From DAOVQB01 sp023128935 (GTDB lineage Bacteria; Eisenbacteria; RBG-16-71-46; CAIMUX01; WJJG01): a stretch of DNA of 24,535 nucleotides. The DNA lies in contig DAOVQB010000048.1 in assembly GCA_030628905.1 (NCBI GenBank), forward strand, positions 1 to 24,535. The letters are read 5' to 3'. Below are positions 14,456-22,191 of the stretch, one piece after another. The notes beneath the pieces are model-generated. The model did no database searches. It saw nothing but the letters and a program-made list of their open reading frames with translations, and had not been told where the DNA came from. A program made the position numbers and the translations under genes. Position 1 is the first letter of the stretch; each line of letters opens with the position of its first letter.

Positions 14456-15781
14456 TCACAACCCTGCAATCGCTTGCATGACCGTGGCAGCGAACATACG
14501 GTCATCGCTCCCGGATTCCAGTGAATCATAGTACAGCGGATCGCCAAACGTCACGTGGATGTGTTCAAGCCGCAGGACGCTCCGCCAAAAGCTATCCCCG
14601 CGAATCCGCGCCGGAACAACGGGGACATGTGCCTGACGCGCCAGCCACGCAACCCCGGCATGTGGCTTGCCCAACTGCAGCCCCTTAGTGCGTGTTCCTT
14701 CAGGGAATATCAGCAGGGGCAGGGCCTGGCGGAGCGCGCTGCGTGCCGCGCGCAGCGCGCTCCGGTCCATACGTCCGCGGCGTATGGGGATCGCATTGAG
14801 CCTCCGGAGGAGCGAACCCAGCAAGGGTTTGCGGAAGAGCTCCTCCTTCGCGAGAAAACCAGTTGCTCCCGGCAGGAGGCATCCGATAAGGGGCCCATCA
14901 AAATAGGAACGGTGGTTGCTTGCCAGCAGGAAAGCTCCCTTGGGAATCTTCTCAAATCCCGTAACACGCACGCCTCCCAGGGCGATGAAGAAGCAGCGCG
15001 CCAGTCCCCGCGCACAGCGGTAGAACCGCGATCCACGTAGCCTACCGTGGCCCCTGTACAGTGCACAGATCAGATTGGTCTGCTCCTCAAAGGTGAGATC
15101 GGTAGTATCAAGCCGGATGGCACCAGCCGGAACCCGCAAGGGAGAAGCCCCCCGCGCCCGGTCCTTGGAATCCCTCGCCCGCATCTCAATGGTGACCCGC
15201 TCCTCGTTCACCGCGCGCCCTTCATCACGAAGCTGGGCAATTCGCCTTTGAGCGCGGACTTCGATAGAGGCAGTTAGATAAATCTTCAGGTCCGCCTCAG
15301 GGAAAACCTCACTGCCCATGTCGCGACCCTCGGCAATGCAATCCTGCTGGCGGGACAGGTCGTGAAGCAGTTCACCCACACGAGTGCGCACCTCGGGAGC
15401 AGTGGCTAGATCAGAGGCTAGGCAGCCCAGGCGCTCGCTGCGGATCTCATCGGAGACATCACGGTTGTCCACCGAGATGTGGAAGGCGCCTGCGTCGGCG
15501 CGCGCTTGGATGCGCACTGATTCAAGCAGCCCCAGGAGGCGTCCATCCCTCGGTGTTTCGATGCCCTCGCGCTCAGCGGCCAGAGCGATGGCCCGATAGA
15601 GGGCTCCAGAATCGAGGTAGAGGAACCCGAGGTGCTTCGCCAGGGCTCTGGCTGTCACGGATTTCCCTGTGCCCGCCGGTCCATCGATCGTGATGATCCG
15701 GCGCGCCCCAGTCGCCCTGCTTCCATACCCATTGCCTTGCATCTGGCTCCGAGTCCGCGTCTGGTCACCCCCAGCATTCAA
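14456..15781 (-). CDS. cmk: Cytidylate kinase fused to 1-acylglycerol-3-phosphate acyltransferase (Cmk-PlsC)
   Basis: 441 aa with two complete domains. Residues about 28-245 are cytidylate kinase, which converts CMP/dCMP to the diphosphate: P-loop GPAGTGKS (34-41), LYLDSGALYRA, and AEGRDMGSEVFPEADLKIYLTAS, with the RxxxD-containing lid RARDSKDRARGASPL. Residues about 260-441 are a PlsC-type acyltransferase that makes phosphatidic acid: NHRSYFD (289-295, HX4D catalytic motif), FPEGTR (359-364) and VPVVPARIRG. The start is TTG at 15781, nine bases after the preceding stop with AGGGG upstream; an ATG at 15742 with GGAG is an alternative. No stop or frameshift lies between the domains. In several bacteria cmk and plsC are separate neighbours ahead of rpsA. 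Confidence 0.95.
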   Translation of the reverse strand: MNAGGDQTRTRSQMQGNGYGSRATGARRIITIDGPAGTGKSVTARALAKHLGFLYLDSGALYRAIALAAEREGIETPRDGRLLGLLESVRIQARADAGAFHISVDNRDVSDEIRSERLGCLASDLATAPEVRTRVGELLHDLSRQQDCIAEGRDMGSEVFPEADLKIYLTASIEVRAQRRIAQLRDEGRAVNEERVTIEMRARDSKDRARGASPLRVPAGAIRLDTTDLTFEEQTNLICALYRGHGRLRGSRFYRCARGLARCFFIALGGVRVTGFEKIPKGAFLLASNHRSYFDGPLIGCLLPGATGFLAKEELFRKPLLGSLLRRLNAIPIRRGRMDRSALRAARSALRQALPLLIFPEGTRTKGLQLGKPHAGVAWLARQAHVPVVPARIRGDSFWRSVLRLEHIHVTFGDPLYYDSLESGSDDRMFAATVMQAIAGL

Positions 15782-15790
15782 GGCAAACCC

Positions 15791-16582
15791 CTAAAGCTCC
15801 AGGCCTGTCAAGGCCTTAAGTCCTGCGACCTCCTCGGGGTTTAGCGGGCGGTGCTTGCCGGGCTCAAGCCCCTGCAGCCGAACCCCAGCAAAGCTGACGC
15901 GGCGCAGGCGCAGCACGCGCAGCCCCACCGCCTGGCAGATGCGTCGGATCTCCCGCTTCTTGCCCTCCGTCAACGTAAGGCGCAGCACAGCACCTTTGCG
16001 GTCCGCGCGCTTCACCCGCACCTGCACTGGACCGCTATACTCTCCCTGGCCGATGGGGACACCCCCGGCAACCCGCGCGAGTTGCCATGGCCGCGGGCGT
16101 GGTGCAACCGTAACCAGGTATAGTTTCTCTATCTCACAGCTGGGATGTAACAGAGCGTGGCCCAGCTTACCGTGATTGGTGAGCAGGAGCAGGCCCTCGG
16201 AGTTGCGGTCCAATCTGCCCACGGGAAAGACATGCTCTCGCATGCGCCGCAGATAGGGCTGCAACCCCTCCCTACCCAGCTCATCCCTCGCACTCACCAC
16301 GACACCCCGGGGCTTGTAGAAGGCATGGTAGACCCAGCACCCGGGGGCACGGACATCCTCGCCGTCGACCTTTACCCGGTCCGCCCCGCAGATCACCTCT
16401 TGGCCCGGATCCAGGATGATATGGCCATTGACCTGTACACGTCCCGCCAAGACAACCGTCATCGCGCCGCGCCGCGAGGCCACGCCGCAAAACGCCAAGT
16501 AGCGATTCAGTCGCATTGGGCTATCCGAGGGACCACGGCGGGGGGAATGCGTGCCGCGGCCGTGCATGCCACGGGGGCTCAT
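15791..16582 (-). CDS. rluB: RsuA/RluB-family pseudouridine synthase
   Basis: 263 aa. The family isomerises a uridine in rRNA: RluB modifies 23S U2605 and RsuA 16S U516. An S4 RNA-binding domain is at about 24-72 (MRLNRYLAFCGVASRR onward), and the catalytic domain follows, with YKPRGVVVS and VGRLDRNSEGLLLLTN containing catalytic Asp125. Near the end are GKKREIRRICQAVGLRVLRLRRV and GLEPGKHRPL. The start at 16582 overlaps the scpB stop (ATGA). A 22-residue basic N-terminal extension precedes the usual family start; an internal ATG at 16516 would give the standard N-terminus but has no clear ribosome binding site. Adjacency to scpB is common in many phyla and there favours the RluB assignment. 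Confidence 0.93.
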   Translation of the reverse strand: MSPRGMHGRGTHSPRRGPSDSPMRLNRYLAFCGVASRRGAMTVVLAGRVQVNGHIILDPGQEVICGADRVKVDGEDVRAPGCWVYHAFYKPRGVVVSARDELGREGLQPYLRRMREHVFPVGRLDRNSEGLLLLTNHGKLGHALLHPSCEIEKLYLVTVAPRPRPWQLARVAGGVPIGQGEYSGPVQVRVKRADRKGAVLRLTLTEGKKREIRRICQAVGLRVLRLRRVSFAGVRLQGLEPGKHRPLNPEEVAGLKALTGLEL

Positions 16583-17241
16583 GCGATGCCCTCACCCCCG
16601 GTGTTTGCCACCGCGGCTGGCTCAGTGGCACCGGTCTCCGGAGAATCTGCAGTCGACTCAGGCGCCTCACCGGCCTCAATGAGCCCGGACTGCCTCAGCT
16701 CCTCCTTCACTGCCTCCCGACTAAGGAGCGCCTCGAATTCCTCGATCTTCGGGAGATCCCTAAGTTCGGGGATCCCGAAATGCTCCAGGAAATGATCGCT
16801 CGTCACATAGAGCAGTGGGTGGCCGACTGTCTTGGCACGACCCTTCACTCTAACCATCTTGCGGTCGAGCAGTGTGCGGAACACGCCCCCACAGTCGACG
16901 CCGCGGATCTCTTCTACATCGCCGCGGGTCACGGGTTGGCGATAAGCCACTACCGCCAACACCTCCAGCGCAGCCCTGGAGAGCCGTTGCTTCCTGCGCC
17001 CAACCAGCATCTTCTCCACCCAGGGTGCTACATCCGGCCGGGTGAGAAGCTGGTATCCTCCCGCAACCGGCGCTAGACAGAAGCCCCGTGATGTATCGTC
17101 GTAGAAGTCGCGCAGCTCCGAGAAGGCTTCTTCTACACCCTCACGGTCCACCTCGGGCACGACCTCGAGCACCTGTTCTACCTTAAGCGAGCCTTCCGAG
17201 GCAAATAGGAGGGCCTCTATGATGCGTGCCATATCCTTCAC
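16579..17241 (-). CDS. scpB: Segregation and condensation protein ScpB
   Basis: 220 aa from the chosen start. ScpB forms, with ScpA and SMC, the condensin that compacts and segregates the chromosome. Two winged-helix regions are expected and recognised: IIEALLFASEGSLKVEQV at the N-terminus and RAALEVLAVVAYRQPVTRGDVEEIRGVDCGGVFRTLLDRKMVRVKGR in the middle, followed by LYVTSDHFLEHFGI and a low-complexity tail. The GTG at 17241 has GGAG eight bases upstream and gives the usual family N-terminus; an ATG at 17232 and a longer frame to 17283 are alternatives. It lies 139 bases after scpA and overlaps the next gene by four bases. Confidence 0.93.
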   Translation of the reverse strand: MKDMARIIEALLFASEGSLKVEQVLEVVPEVDREGVEEAFSELRDFYDDTSRGFCLAPVAGGYQLLTRPDVAPWVEKMLVGRRKQRLSRAALEVLAVVAYRQPVTRGDVEEIRGVDCGGVFRTLLDRKMVRVKGRAKTVGHPLLYVTSDHFLEHFGIPELRDLPKIEEFEALLSREAVKEELRQSGLIEAGEAPESTADSPETGATEPAAVANTGGEGIA

Positions 17242-17319
17242 TCTCTCGTCTCCACTCCCACCTTGGCCGGCCCACGCGGCCACGAACTGGGAAAGTCAAT
17301 GTACTGTCTAATAGTCTAG

Positions 17320-17370
17320 CGGGGATGGACCGTTAGGCCCCGGAGCCAAGGCGCGTTCGCACGCTGGCTC
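17320..17370 (-). other. Two adjacent hairpins between scpA and scpB
   Basis: One inverted repeat, GAGCCA/TGGCTC, spans 17343-17370 with a further GCG/CGC pair inside. A second, CGGGG/CCCCG, spans 17320-17342. There is no T-tract, so a classical terminator is unlikely. They may stabilise the message or adjust scpA versus scpB expression. Confidence 0.3.
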
Positions 17371-17380
17371 GGTCGATCCG

Positions 17381-18163
17381 TTAGGAAGCCACCACCTGCG
17401 CACTCTCCTTCGAAATGATCCAGATGTCCTCGTATGGCCCATCCTGCAAGAGTTGGATCACCTGCTGGCGCGCAAGTTCCAAGATGGCCAGGAACGTGAC
17501 GGAGATCATGAGCCGTCGCGATCCGGGTTCCAGCAGTCTACTGAATGTCACACGTCCGGCAGTTTCCTCAAGGCGCGAGAGAATGAATGCAACTCGGTCC
17601 TCCAGATGTATCTCCTCAATCTTAACCGCATGTATATCCTCTCGCCTGCGCCCGCGGTGCTCCACCTCGTGAATGGCCTTCACGAGGGTGAACAGATCCA
17701 CCTCCGCAAGGGGATAGATGAAATCGTCCGGGAGGTTCGGATTGTGACCTCTGGGAAAGCGCGGCCCGGCGTCCTCCTGGCGCTTTTGCAGCGCAGCAGC
17801 CGCTTCCTTGAATAGCTTGTAGGTCAAAAGCCGCTGGATTAATTCCTCTTCCGTTTGGGGATGATCGTCATCTTCGCCCGCCACGACCGGCCGTGGGAGG
17901 AGCCGTTGTGACTTGATCCGCATCAAGGATGCTGCCATTAGCAGAAACTCGCTGGCGACCTCGATGTTCAGCGCTTCCATCAGTTCGAGGTACTCGACAT
18001 ATTGACGCGTAATGCGTGCGATCGAGACCTCCCAGATCTCGATCTCATCCTGCTTGATCAGGTGCAAGAGCAGGTCAAGAGGCCCCTCAAAGTTATCCAT
18101 CCGCACCAGATAATCCGGCTCCAATGACTCGGAAATGGATGGCTCTTGCGCTGCCTGGATCAT
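17381..18163 (-). CDS. scpA: Segregation and condensation protein ScpA
   Basis: 260 aa, kleisin subunit of the SMC-ScpAB condensin. The N-terminal kleisin motif is clear: VRMDNFEGPLDLLLHLI, then DEIEIWEVSIARITRQYVEYL and ASEFLLMAASLMRIKSQRLLP, which bind SMC and ScpB. The C-terminal winged helix is also present (VTFSRLLE, ISVTFLAILELARQQVIQL). The ATG at 18163 is preceded by GGGAGG six bases away; a longer frame from 18205 is not supported. It is the first gene after a divergent region shared with yjbQ and has a promoter with a perfect -35 box. No SMC gene is in the window. Confidence 0.95.
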   Translation of the reverse strand: MIQAAQEPSISESLEPDYLVRMDNFEGPLDLLLHLIKQDEIEIWEVSIARITRQYVEYLELMEALNIEVASEFLLMAASLMRIKSQRLLPRPVVAGEDDDHPQTEEELIQRLLTYKLFKEAAAALQKRQEDAGPRFPRGHNPNLPDDFIYPLAEVDLFTLVKAIHEVEHRGRRREDIHAVKIEEIHLEDRVAFILSRLEETAGRVTFSRLLEPGSRRLMISVTFLAILELARQQVIQLLQDGPYEDIWIISKESAQVVAS

Positions 18164-18186
18164 TGCTTCCCTCCCACTGGCAAAAC

Positions 18187-18215
18187 AGACTATGCTAGGT
18201 CTCACAATCTGTCAA
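18187..18215 (-). promoter_or_regulatory. Promoter of the scpA-led cluster
   Basis: On the minus strand TTGACA (18210-18215) is followed by 17 bases and TAGTCT (18187-18192); CATAGT with a 15-base spacer is an overlapping alternative -10. The start would be near 18180, about 17 bases before the scpA ATG. It lies in a 98-base interval shared with the divergent yjbQ gene. Confidence 0.55.
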
Positions 18216-18261
18216 GCCCGCGTGCATTCTGGGTTATCGGTGGCCCTAAGGAGGTAGAAAC

Positions 18262-18690
18262 ATGGAAATTCGAACCCACACCTTCACCCTCGAGACTGAG
18301 GGTTTCACAGACATGCACGACCTGACTCCCCGCATCAATGACTTGCGGCGAGCCGACGGGCTCCAGGAAGGGTCTGTTCTGCTTTTCGTGCCCGGATCCA
18401 CGGCGGGTCTGACCACGATCGAGTTTGAGTCAGGTGCGCTCTCGGACCTCAAGGCGGCCATTGATCGCCTGGCCCCCCAGGATATCCCCTACGCGCATGA
18501 TGCTCGCTGGGGCGACGGCAATGGCTTCTCGCATGTCCGCGCTGCGATGCTCAAGCCCAATCTCGAGATTCCAGTTTCGGAAGGACGATTGATGCTCGGG
18601 ACCTGGCAACAGGTCGTGCTCCTCGACTTCGACAACGGGCAGCGCAATCGCATGGTCGTCTGCCAACTGCGCGGCAACTTCGCTTCGTAG
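18262..18690 (+). CDS. yjbQ: YjbQ family protein (UPF0047)
   Basis: 142 aa, a complete single-domain member. YjbQ proteins show weak thiamine-phosphate synthase activity in vitro; their physiological role is open. Family segments are present: EGSVLLFVPGSTAGLTTIEFE, the metal-site region YAHDARWGDGNGFSHVRAAML, IPVSEGRLMLGTWQQVVLLDFDNG and RMVVCQLRG. It is the variant with STAGLTTIE rather than the HTSASL type. The ATG has AAGGAGG (18248-18254) seven bases upstream, the strongest ribosome binding site in the window. It is the only plus-strand gene, divergent from scpA and convergent with the next gene. No signal peptide is seen, so it should be cytoplasmic. Confidence 0.93.
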   Translation: MEIRTHTFTLETEGFTDMHDLTPRINDLRRADGLQEGSVLLFVPGSTAGLTTIEFESGALSDLKAAIDRLAPQDIPYAHDARWGDGNGFSHVRAAMLKPNLEIPVSEGRLMLGTWQQVVLLDFDNGQRNRMVVCQLRGNFAS

Positions 18691-18705
18691 AGAGATTCGG
18701 TTCTG

Positions 18706-18714
18706 CCCCCCCCC
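18706..18714. repeat. Nine-base C run between convergent genes
   Basis: Nine consecutive C bases lie in the short gap between the convergent yjbQ and PrcB-like genes. No clear terminator stem is seen; GCCCCC could pair with a distant GGGGGC but the loop would be about 27 bases. Confidence 0.7.
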
Positions 18715-18743
18715 TTCCGCTATGGCTAACGAATTGCAGGGGG

Positions 18744-19652
18744 CTATTGTCCAACGCAGCCGTGTTCTATCTCGTCCCAGAGGAAGAAGACCTCGCCATC
18801 AATCTTGGGGAGCCGGACCAAGTCGAAGTCACCGCCCTGCCCGCCTGGGTCCGGGCATCCTTCGGCGAGTCGGTGCAAAGTCACCGGAACTTGCAGATAG
18901 TCCTCCGCCGTCCGGATGGCGCTCTCACCCACGCGAATATCGAATGCCTCGCTGCCGCCCCCCCCCAGGAAGATCGCCAAGACCATCTCGCGGGTGAAAT
19001 CCACCTCTGGCAGGACGATGACCCCCCGGCCGAGCCTTTGGCGCAGCAGATCTAGGAGAGCATCCTCATCCCGGAGCAGGAACTCACCTGGCACGGCGCT
19101 CTCCTTGGCATACCCATGGAGCAACCGCACCACTGGTATCGGGTCCAAGCGCGGGTCGAGACTGTCAGGTCCCCATGCCTCTCCCCGCACCTGTTCGAGC
19201 AGGCATACGAGTTCTTGCTGCCTCTCGGTAAGAGAGTCCGGCGAACTCCAGCAGAAGCCCACCTGTGTCGCGTCACGCCATAGTAGGCAAGCCCCCCATC
19301 CCGAATCTCCCGCGGCCCCCTCGGGCGGCCATTCGAGCGCTGCCATCTCCGCCCGCGCAACCGCAATCTCCAGGGCGCACCATGTTTGCGGGCCCAGCAG
19401 ACCAGAACTCACCATACCGGGCGCACCCAGAAGGCAGATGGCCCCGTTCTCATCGATCCGCAGCGTGTCCTGCGCTGCGCCAGTCAGATACTCCAGCTGG
19501 TCCCAGGAGGCGTTGATCTCATCCGGCGCCAGCGTGTTGCAGGAGTCGCAGCCCAGAAACTGACTAGCCACAAGGAGTGCCCATGGGGCGGCCGACCAGG
19601 AGCGTGCGGCTTTCCTCACCCATAGGATGTTTTGCCGGCAGCAACGGTTCAC
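18744..19652 (-). CDS. Predicted lipoprotein with PrcB-like C-terminal region
   Basis: 302 aa. The start is GTG at 19652, since GGAGGA lies eight bases upstream; the open frame extends to 19808 without a better signal. The n-region (NRCCRQNILWVRKAAR) and hydrophobic core end near FLGC, a non-ideal lipobox, so lipid anchoring is possible but a plain signal peptide cannot be ruled out. The middle part shows no family I recognise. The C-terminal region (about 190-290) resembles protease-complex PrcB domains in layout: a FTREMVLAIFLGGGGSEAFDIRV strand pair, then LQVPVTLHRLAEGCPDP and FDLVRLPK. This match is from memory and weak. A run of nine G falls in the GGGG motif. The gene stops 53 bases from the convergent yjbQ. 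Confidence 0.8.
   Translation of the reverse strand: MNRCCRQNILWVRKAARSWSAAPWALLVASQFLGCDSCNTLAPDEINASWDQLEYLTGAAQDTLRIDENGAICLLGAPGMVSSGLLGPQTWCALEIAVARAEMAALEWPPEGAAGDSGWGACLLWRDATQVGFCWSSPDSLTERQQELVCLLEQVRGEAWGPDSLDPRLDPIPVVRLLHGYAKESAVPGEFLLRDEDALLDLLRQRLGRGVIVLPEVDFTREMVLAIFLGGGGSEAFDIRVGESAIRTAEDYLQVPVTLHRLAEGCPDPGGQGGDFDLVRLPKIDGEVFFLWDEIEHGCVGQ
18958..18966 (-). repeat. Nine-G homopolymer inside the PrcB-like gene
   Basis: On the coding strand, nine consecutive G bases encode part of the GGGG stretch at about residues 229-232. Tracts of this length are prone to polymerase slippage, and a one-base change would shift the frame and truncate the protein. Confidence 0.8.
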
Positions 19653-19751
19653 AGCAGTCTTCCTCCACGATCCAATCAAGCAAGGACAATGCCATGGATC
19701 ACGAACGGCCCACATCTGCATCTTCAACCGGATCAATCTGTTACGATCTAC

Positions 19752-19781
19752 ATCATAATGTGAGTATGGGCTCTCTGTCGG
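19752..19781 (-). promoter_or_regulatory. Weak promoter candidate for the PrcB-like gene
   Basis: On the minus strand CCGACA (19776-19781) is followed by 18 bases and TATGAT (19752-19757), in a 194-base non-coding interval. The -10 box is good (5 of 6), the -35 box partial. The start would be near 19745, about 93 bases before the GTG. Confidence 0.3.
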
Positions 19782-19846
19782 AATGACACGGATTCCCGAG
19801 ACAAACATCAGAAAATCGAGGTCTTTCGATCCACATACCGTCTGGA

Positions 19847-21058
19847 TCAGTCCAAACTATAGCGGATGGCGACCATCAGGCGCGTCTTTTCGTAGAAGCG
19901 CCTTAAAACCAGTGCCTCGTTGCGGTGCCAACTCGCGCGTACCTCGCCACTCCACCCCTCTCCAAGCGGCCGACGCAGCTGGAGGGTCAGGCCATTGCGC
20001 GCACCAAGATCGGGATCTTCCGTTTCCTCGGCTGGCAGAAAAATAATATAACCTGGCTCCTCATACCGCGTATCCTCCAAACGGCCAATTAGTTGGAGGC
20101 TAAACCTCCGGGGAAGCATGCAGGACGCTAGGAGACCCAGTTCATGGCGTTGGAGAGAAAACCCGAAACTGTTACTCCAAATTGTCCGGTAGCCGTAGGA
20201 GAGACTCAAAAGAGGCAAACCCTTGCGGCTAAGGCGCGCAACACAGAGCAGGCTGCGGTCTCGCTGATTGTCCTCTGAGAATCGCATTTCACCAGCAATA
20301 GGCTCCTTCACAACCGCCCGGTCATATTTTATCTGCCCCCAATCTGCACCCGCCAAGACCTGCCACCGCCCCCCTATGCTGCGCCGCAGGTCAGCGCCCA
20401 GTTGCCAAGCATGCCTGGCGCTAGGTCCTTCTACCCGGGTGCCACCTTCTCCTGCGCGGCTCCTAACACAGATGCCCCCGGCACTGGCCTGAAGGCGGAT
20501 ATTGCGCCAAAGGGGAACCGATCGCTGCACGCTGGCCGCATGTCGCACCACATCGCGCTGCGAGGCAGCTGGATAGGCCGTCAGGCCATAGTTCCAGGCG
20601 AACCGGGTCCAGCGCAGACGATCTCCCCAGCGCCATGTAAGCATTCCTTGAAGGAGGTTGCGGTTCTCTTCTCTGTACAGGCGGTAGCATTCTCCAGCCC
20701 AGCGCAGGCTCGCCTGAGGTTGCCCCCAGCGCCCCACATCCCCCCGGAGGTTGAAGCTCGCCTCAAGGCGCACAAAACTGTCCGCCGCGCGCCGTTGAGC
20801 CCGGATCGATTCCAGCACGTTGGAATCGTATCCCCACACGAGTTTCGAGTCGGCATCGCCGGTGAGCTTTGCGCCTGCCTTCGGCGCACCCACGCACGAG
20901 ATCACGGCCAATGCTGCCAAGATGGCCACACACAGCCATGTTCCGTCTGGGCACCGCAGACAGCCCGCTGCCCCCTGCCCGCGGAAGCCAGCGCCTCTGC
21001 CGCGCCAGGGCGCCCTCCATCTCTGGCCTGGAACCTGTCGGTCGCGATCGCCTCTCAT
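19847..21058 (-). CDS. Predicted outer-membrane beta-barrel protein
   Basis: 403 aa from an ATG that overlaps the coiled-coil gene stop (ATGA). An atypically long n-region of about 40 basic residues precedes a hydrophobic segment (LCVAILAALAVISCVG) and AGA, a possible cleavage site; an internal start would give a normal signal peptide. From about residue 66 to the end, short amphipathic strands alternate with turns, many carrying aromatic girdle residues (WRWGDRLRWTRFAWNYGLTAY, WQVLAGADWGQIKYDR, LLSLSYGYRTIWSN, GEVRASWHRNEALVLRRFY), and the segment around KLVWGYDSNV is common in exported barrel proteins. The final residue is Asp rather than the usual Phe. No family is recognised. It is the last gene of the sensor kinase cluster. 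Confidence 0.85.
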   Translation of the reverse strand: MRGDRDRQVPGQRWRAPWRGRGAGFRGQGAAGCLRCPDGTWLCVAILAALAVISCVGAPKAGAKLTGDADSKLVWGYDSNVLESIRAQRRAADSFVRLEASFNLRGDVGRWGQPQASLRWAGECYRLYREENRNLLQGMLTWRWGDRLRWTRFAWNYGLTAYPAASQRDVVRHAASVQRSVPLWRNIRLQASAGGICVRSRAGEGGTRVEGPSARHAWQLGADLRRSIGGRWQVLAGADWGQIKYDRAVVKEPIAGEMRFSEDNQRDRSLLCVARLSRKGLPLLSLSYGYRTIWSNSFGFSLQRHELGLLASCMLPRRFSLQLIGRLEDTRYEEPGYIIFLPAEETEDPDLGARNGLTLQLRRPLGEGWSGEVRASWHRNEALVLRRFYEKTRLMVAIRYSLD

Positions 21059-22191
21059 GGCTCCCTCTGGCGCCGCTGCGCCTCCTGCTCCAATTCCGAG
21101 GCCCGGCGCGTCAATTCCTCAGACCGCAGAGCCAGCCAGTGCCCGAGTGCTTCCAGAACCTCCTCCGGAGCGCCAGGTCTGAAATCGCCCGGCATCTGTT
21201 CGATCAACCGCACAAGTAGCCCTGCTGGTCCATTGCGATCCCCCGCGTCGTCCAACTGCCCTGGAATCTGTATATTTCCCCAGTCAGTGACAGCCAAGGC
21301 CGCGCCATCATCGAAGAGGCGCTGGTCACCGAAGAGCCTGCGGGTTTCTTCCATGATGCGGCTCTCGTCGGCCAGCCTGTTGCTCTCCCTTTGAATCAGC
21401 GTCATCCATCGCGCAGCGCGATCTGACAGGTCACGGGCATAGGCAGCCTTCTGCCTTAGCACCTCCGGGGGATCCTCATCCGCGGCTTCCGGCAGCGTCA
21501 AGCCAATGCGGGCCGCCGGTCCCTCGCCACGAACCAACCCGGCCCGCAGCCGCAGGAGGGAATCGCGCAGGGATTGGTTAAGTAAGGCGCTCCCTATGCG
21601 CAGTTCCGCATCTACGCGTGCCAGCAGCTCCCCTGCCATAGAGGAGCATCTCAGTTCCTGCGCCAGACGCCCCGCTGCTACGGCGCTGATCGATTCGGCC
21701 ACAGCCTCTCCGCGCGCCAGCAGCCACCGCTCCCGGTCTCCGTGACCCTGCTCGGCTGCCAAGCGCCGGGCCCCAGCAAGGGAGTCAGCCCTTTCGATCA
21801 ACGAACCCTGCAGTCGTGCCAGCGAATCCGCCCTTTCTTCGCACCGCTCCCACACCTCCGCTGACACACCCTGTAAGTCACCCCCGCCGCTTCCTGATCT
21901 GCTGTCCCCGGCTGATCGTGATGTTATTTCATCCAATTGGCCGGCTGCTCCGCCAAAGGATACCAATGCCACGGCAGATCCGAGCAGAGACATCCGCAGC
22001 ATCCAGGCCAAGACCACTGGCCAGCTGTGCGCGGCCGGCATTCGCGTGGGCACGCCACTGCTCACCGCTGGCATCCACGTGTGCCGCAGACGGCGCTGCG
22101 TGGACATGCGTCGCCGCGTCGGAATGCCTTCCGGATGTGCACTGCGCGCATCCAGGAGGGCCAGGCTCGCGTGTCGCAAAAGATCACTCAC
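21055..22191 (-). CDS. Hypothetical exported coiled-coil protein
   Basis: 378 aa from a GTG that overlaps the response-regulator stop (GTGA). Residues about 55-85 include a hydrophobic stretch (WPVVLAWMLRMSLLGSAVALVSFGGAAG) that would serve as a signal peptide or membrane anchor. The long region before it suggests that an internal start, such as the ATG at residue 51, may be used. From about 105 to 290 the protein is highly charged, Ala/Leu/Arg/Glu-rich and helical with heptad-like spacing (RADSLARLQGSLIERADSL, SDRAARWMTLIQRESNRLADES). A short non-helical region follows (AVTDWGNIQIPGQLDD), and the end is a charged helix. I recognise no family. Overlaps at both ends with the regulator and the barrel gene imply coupled synthesis. 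Confidence 0.85.
   Translation of the reverse strand: MSDLLRHASLALLDARSAHPEGIPTRRRMSTQRRLRHTWMPAVSSGVPTRMPAAHSWPVVLAWMLRMSLLGSAVALVSFGGAAGQLDEITSRSAGDSRSGSGGGDLQGVSAEVWERCEERADSLARLQGSLIERADSLAGARRLAAEQGHGDRERWLLARGEAVAESISAVAAGRLAQELRCSSMAGELLARVDAELRIGSALLNQSLRDSLLRLRAGLVRGEGPAARIGLTLPEAADEDPPEVLRQKAAYARDLSDRAARWMTLIQRESNRLADESRIMEETRRLFGDQRLFDDGAALAVTDWGNIQIPGQLDDAGDRNGPAGLLVRLIEQMPGDFRPGAPEEVLEALGHWLALRSEELTRRASELEQEAQRRQREP

Noticed and set aside
16819..16845. TGGCACG followed by TTC as a possible sigma-54 promoter
   Set aside because: The -12 element does not match TTGC, and the site is inside scpB on the opposite strand. The sigma-54 regulator in the window made it worth checking.
20402..21394. 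Plus-strand open frame of 330 codons opposite the barrel and coiled-coil genes
   Set aside because: Composition is Pro/Ser/Arg-rich like other antisense frames here. The minus-strand genes have signal-like segments and overlap their neighbours in operon style, which favours them.
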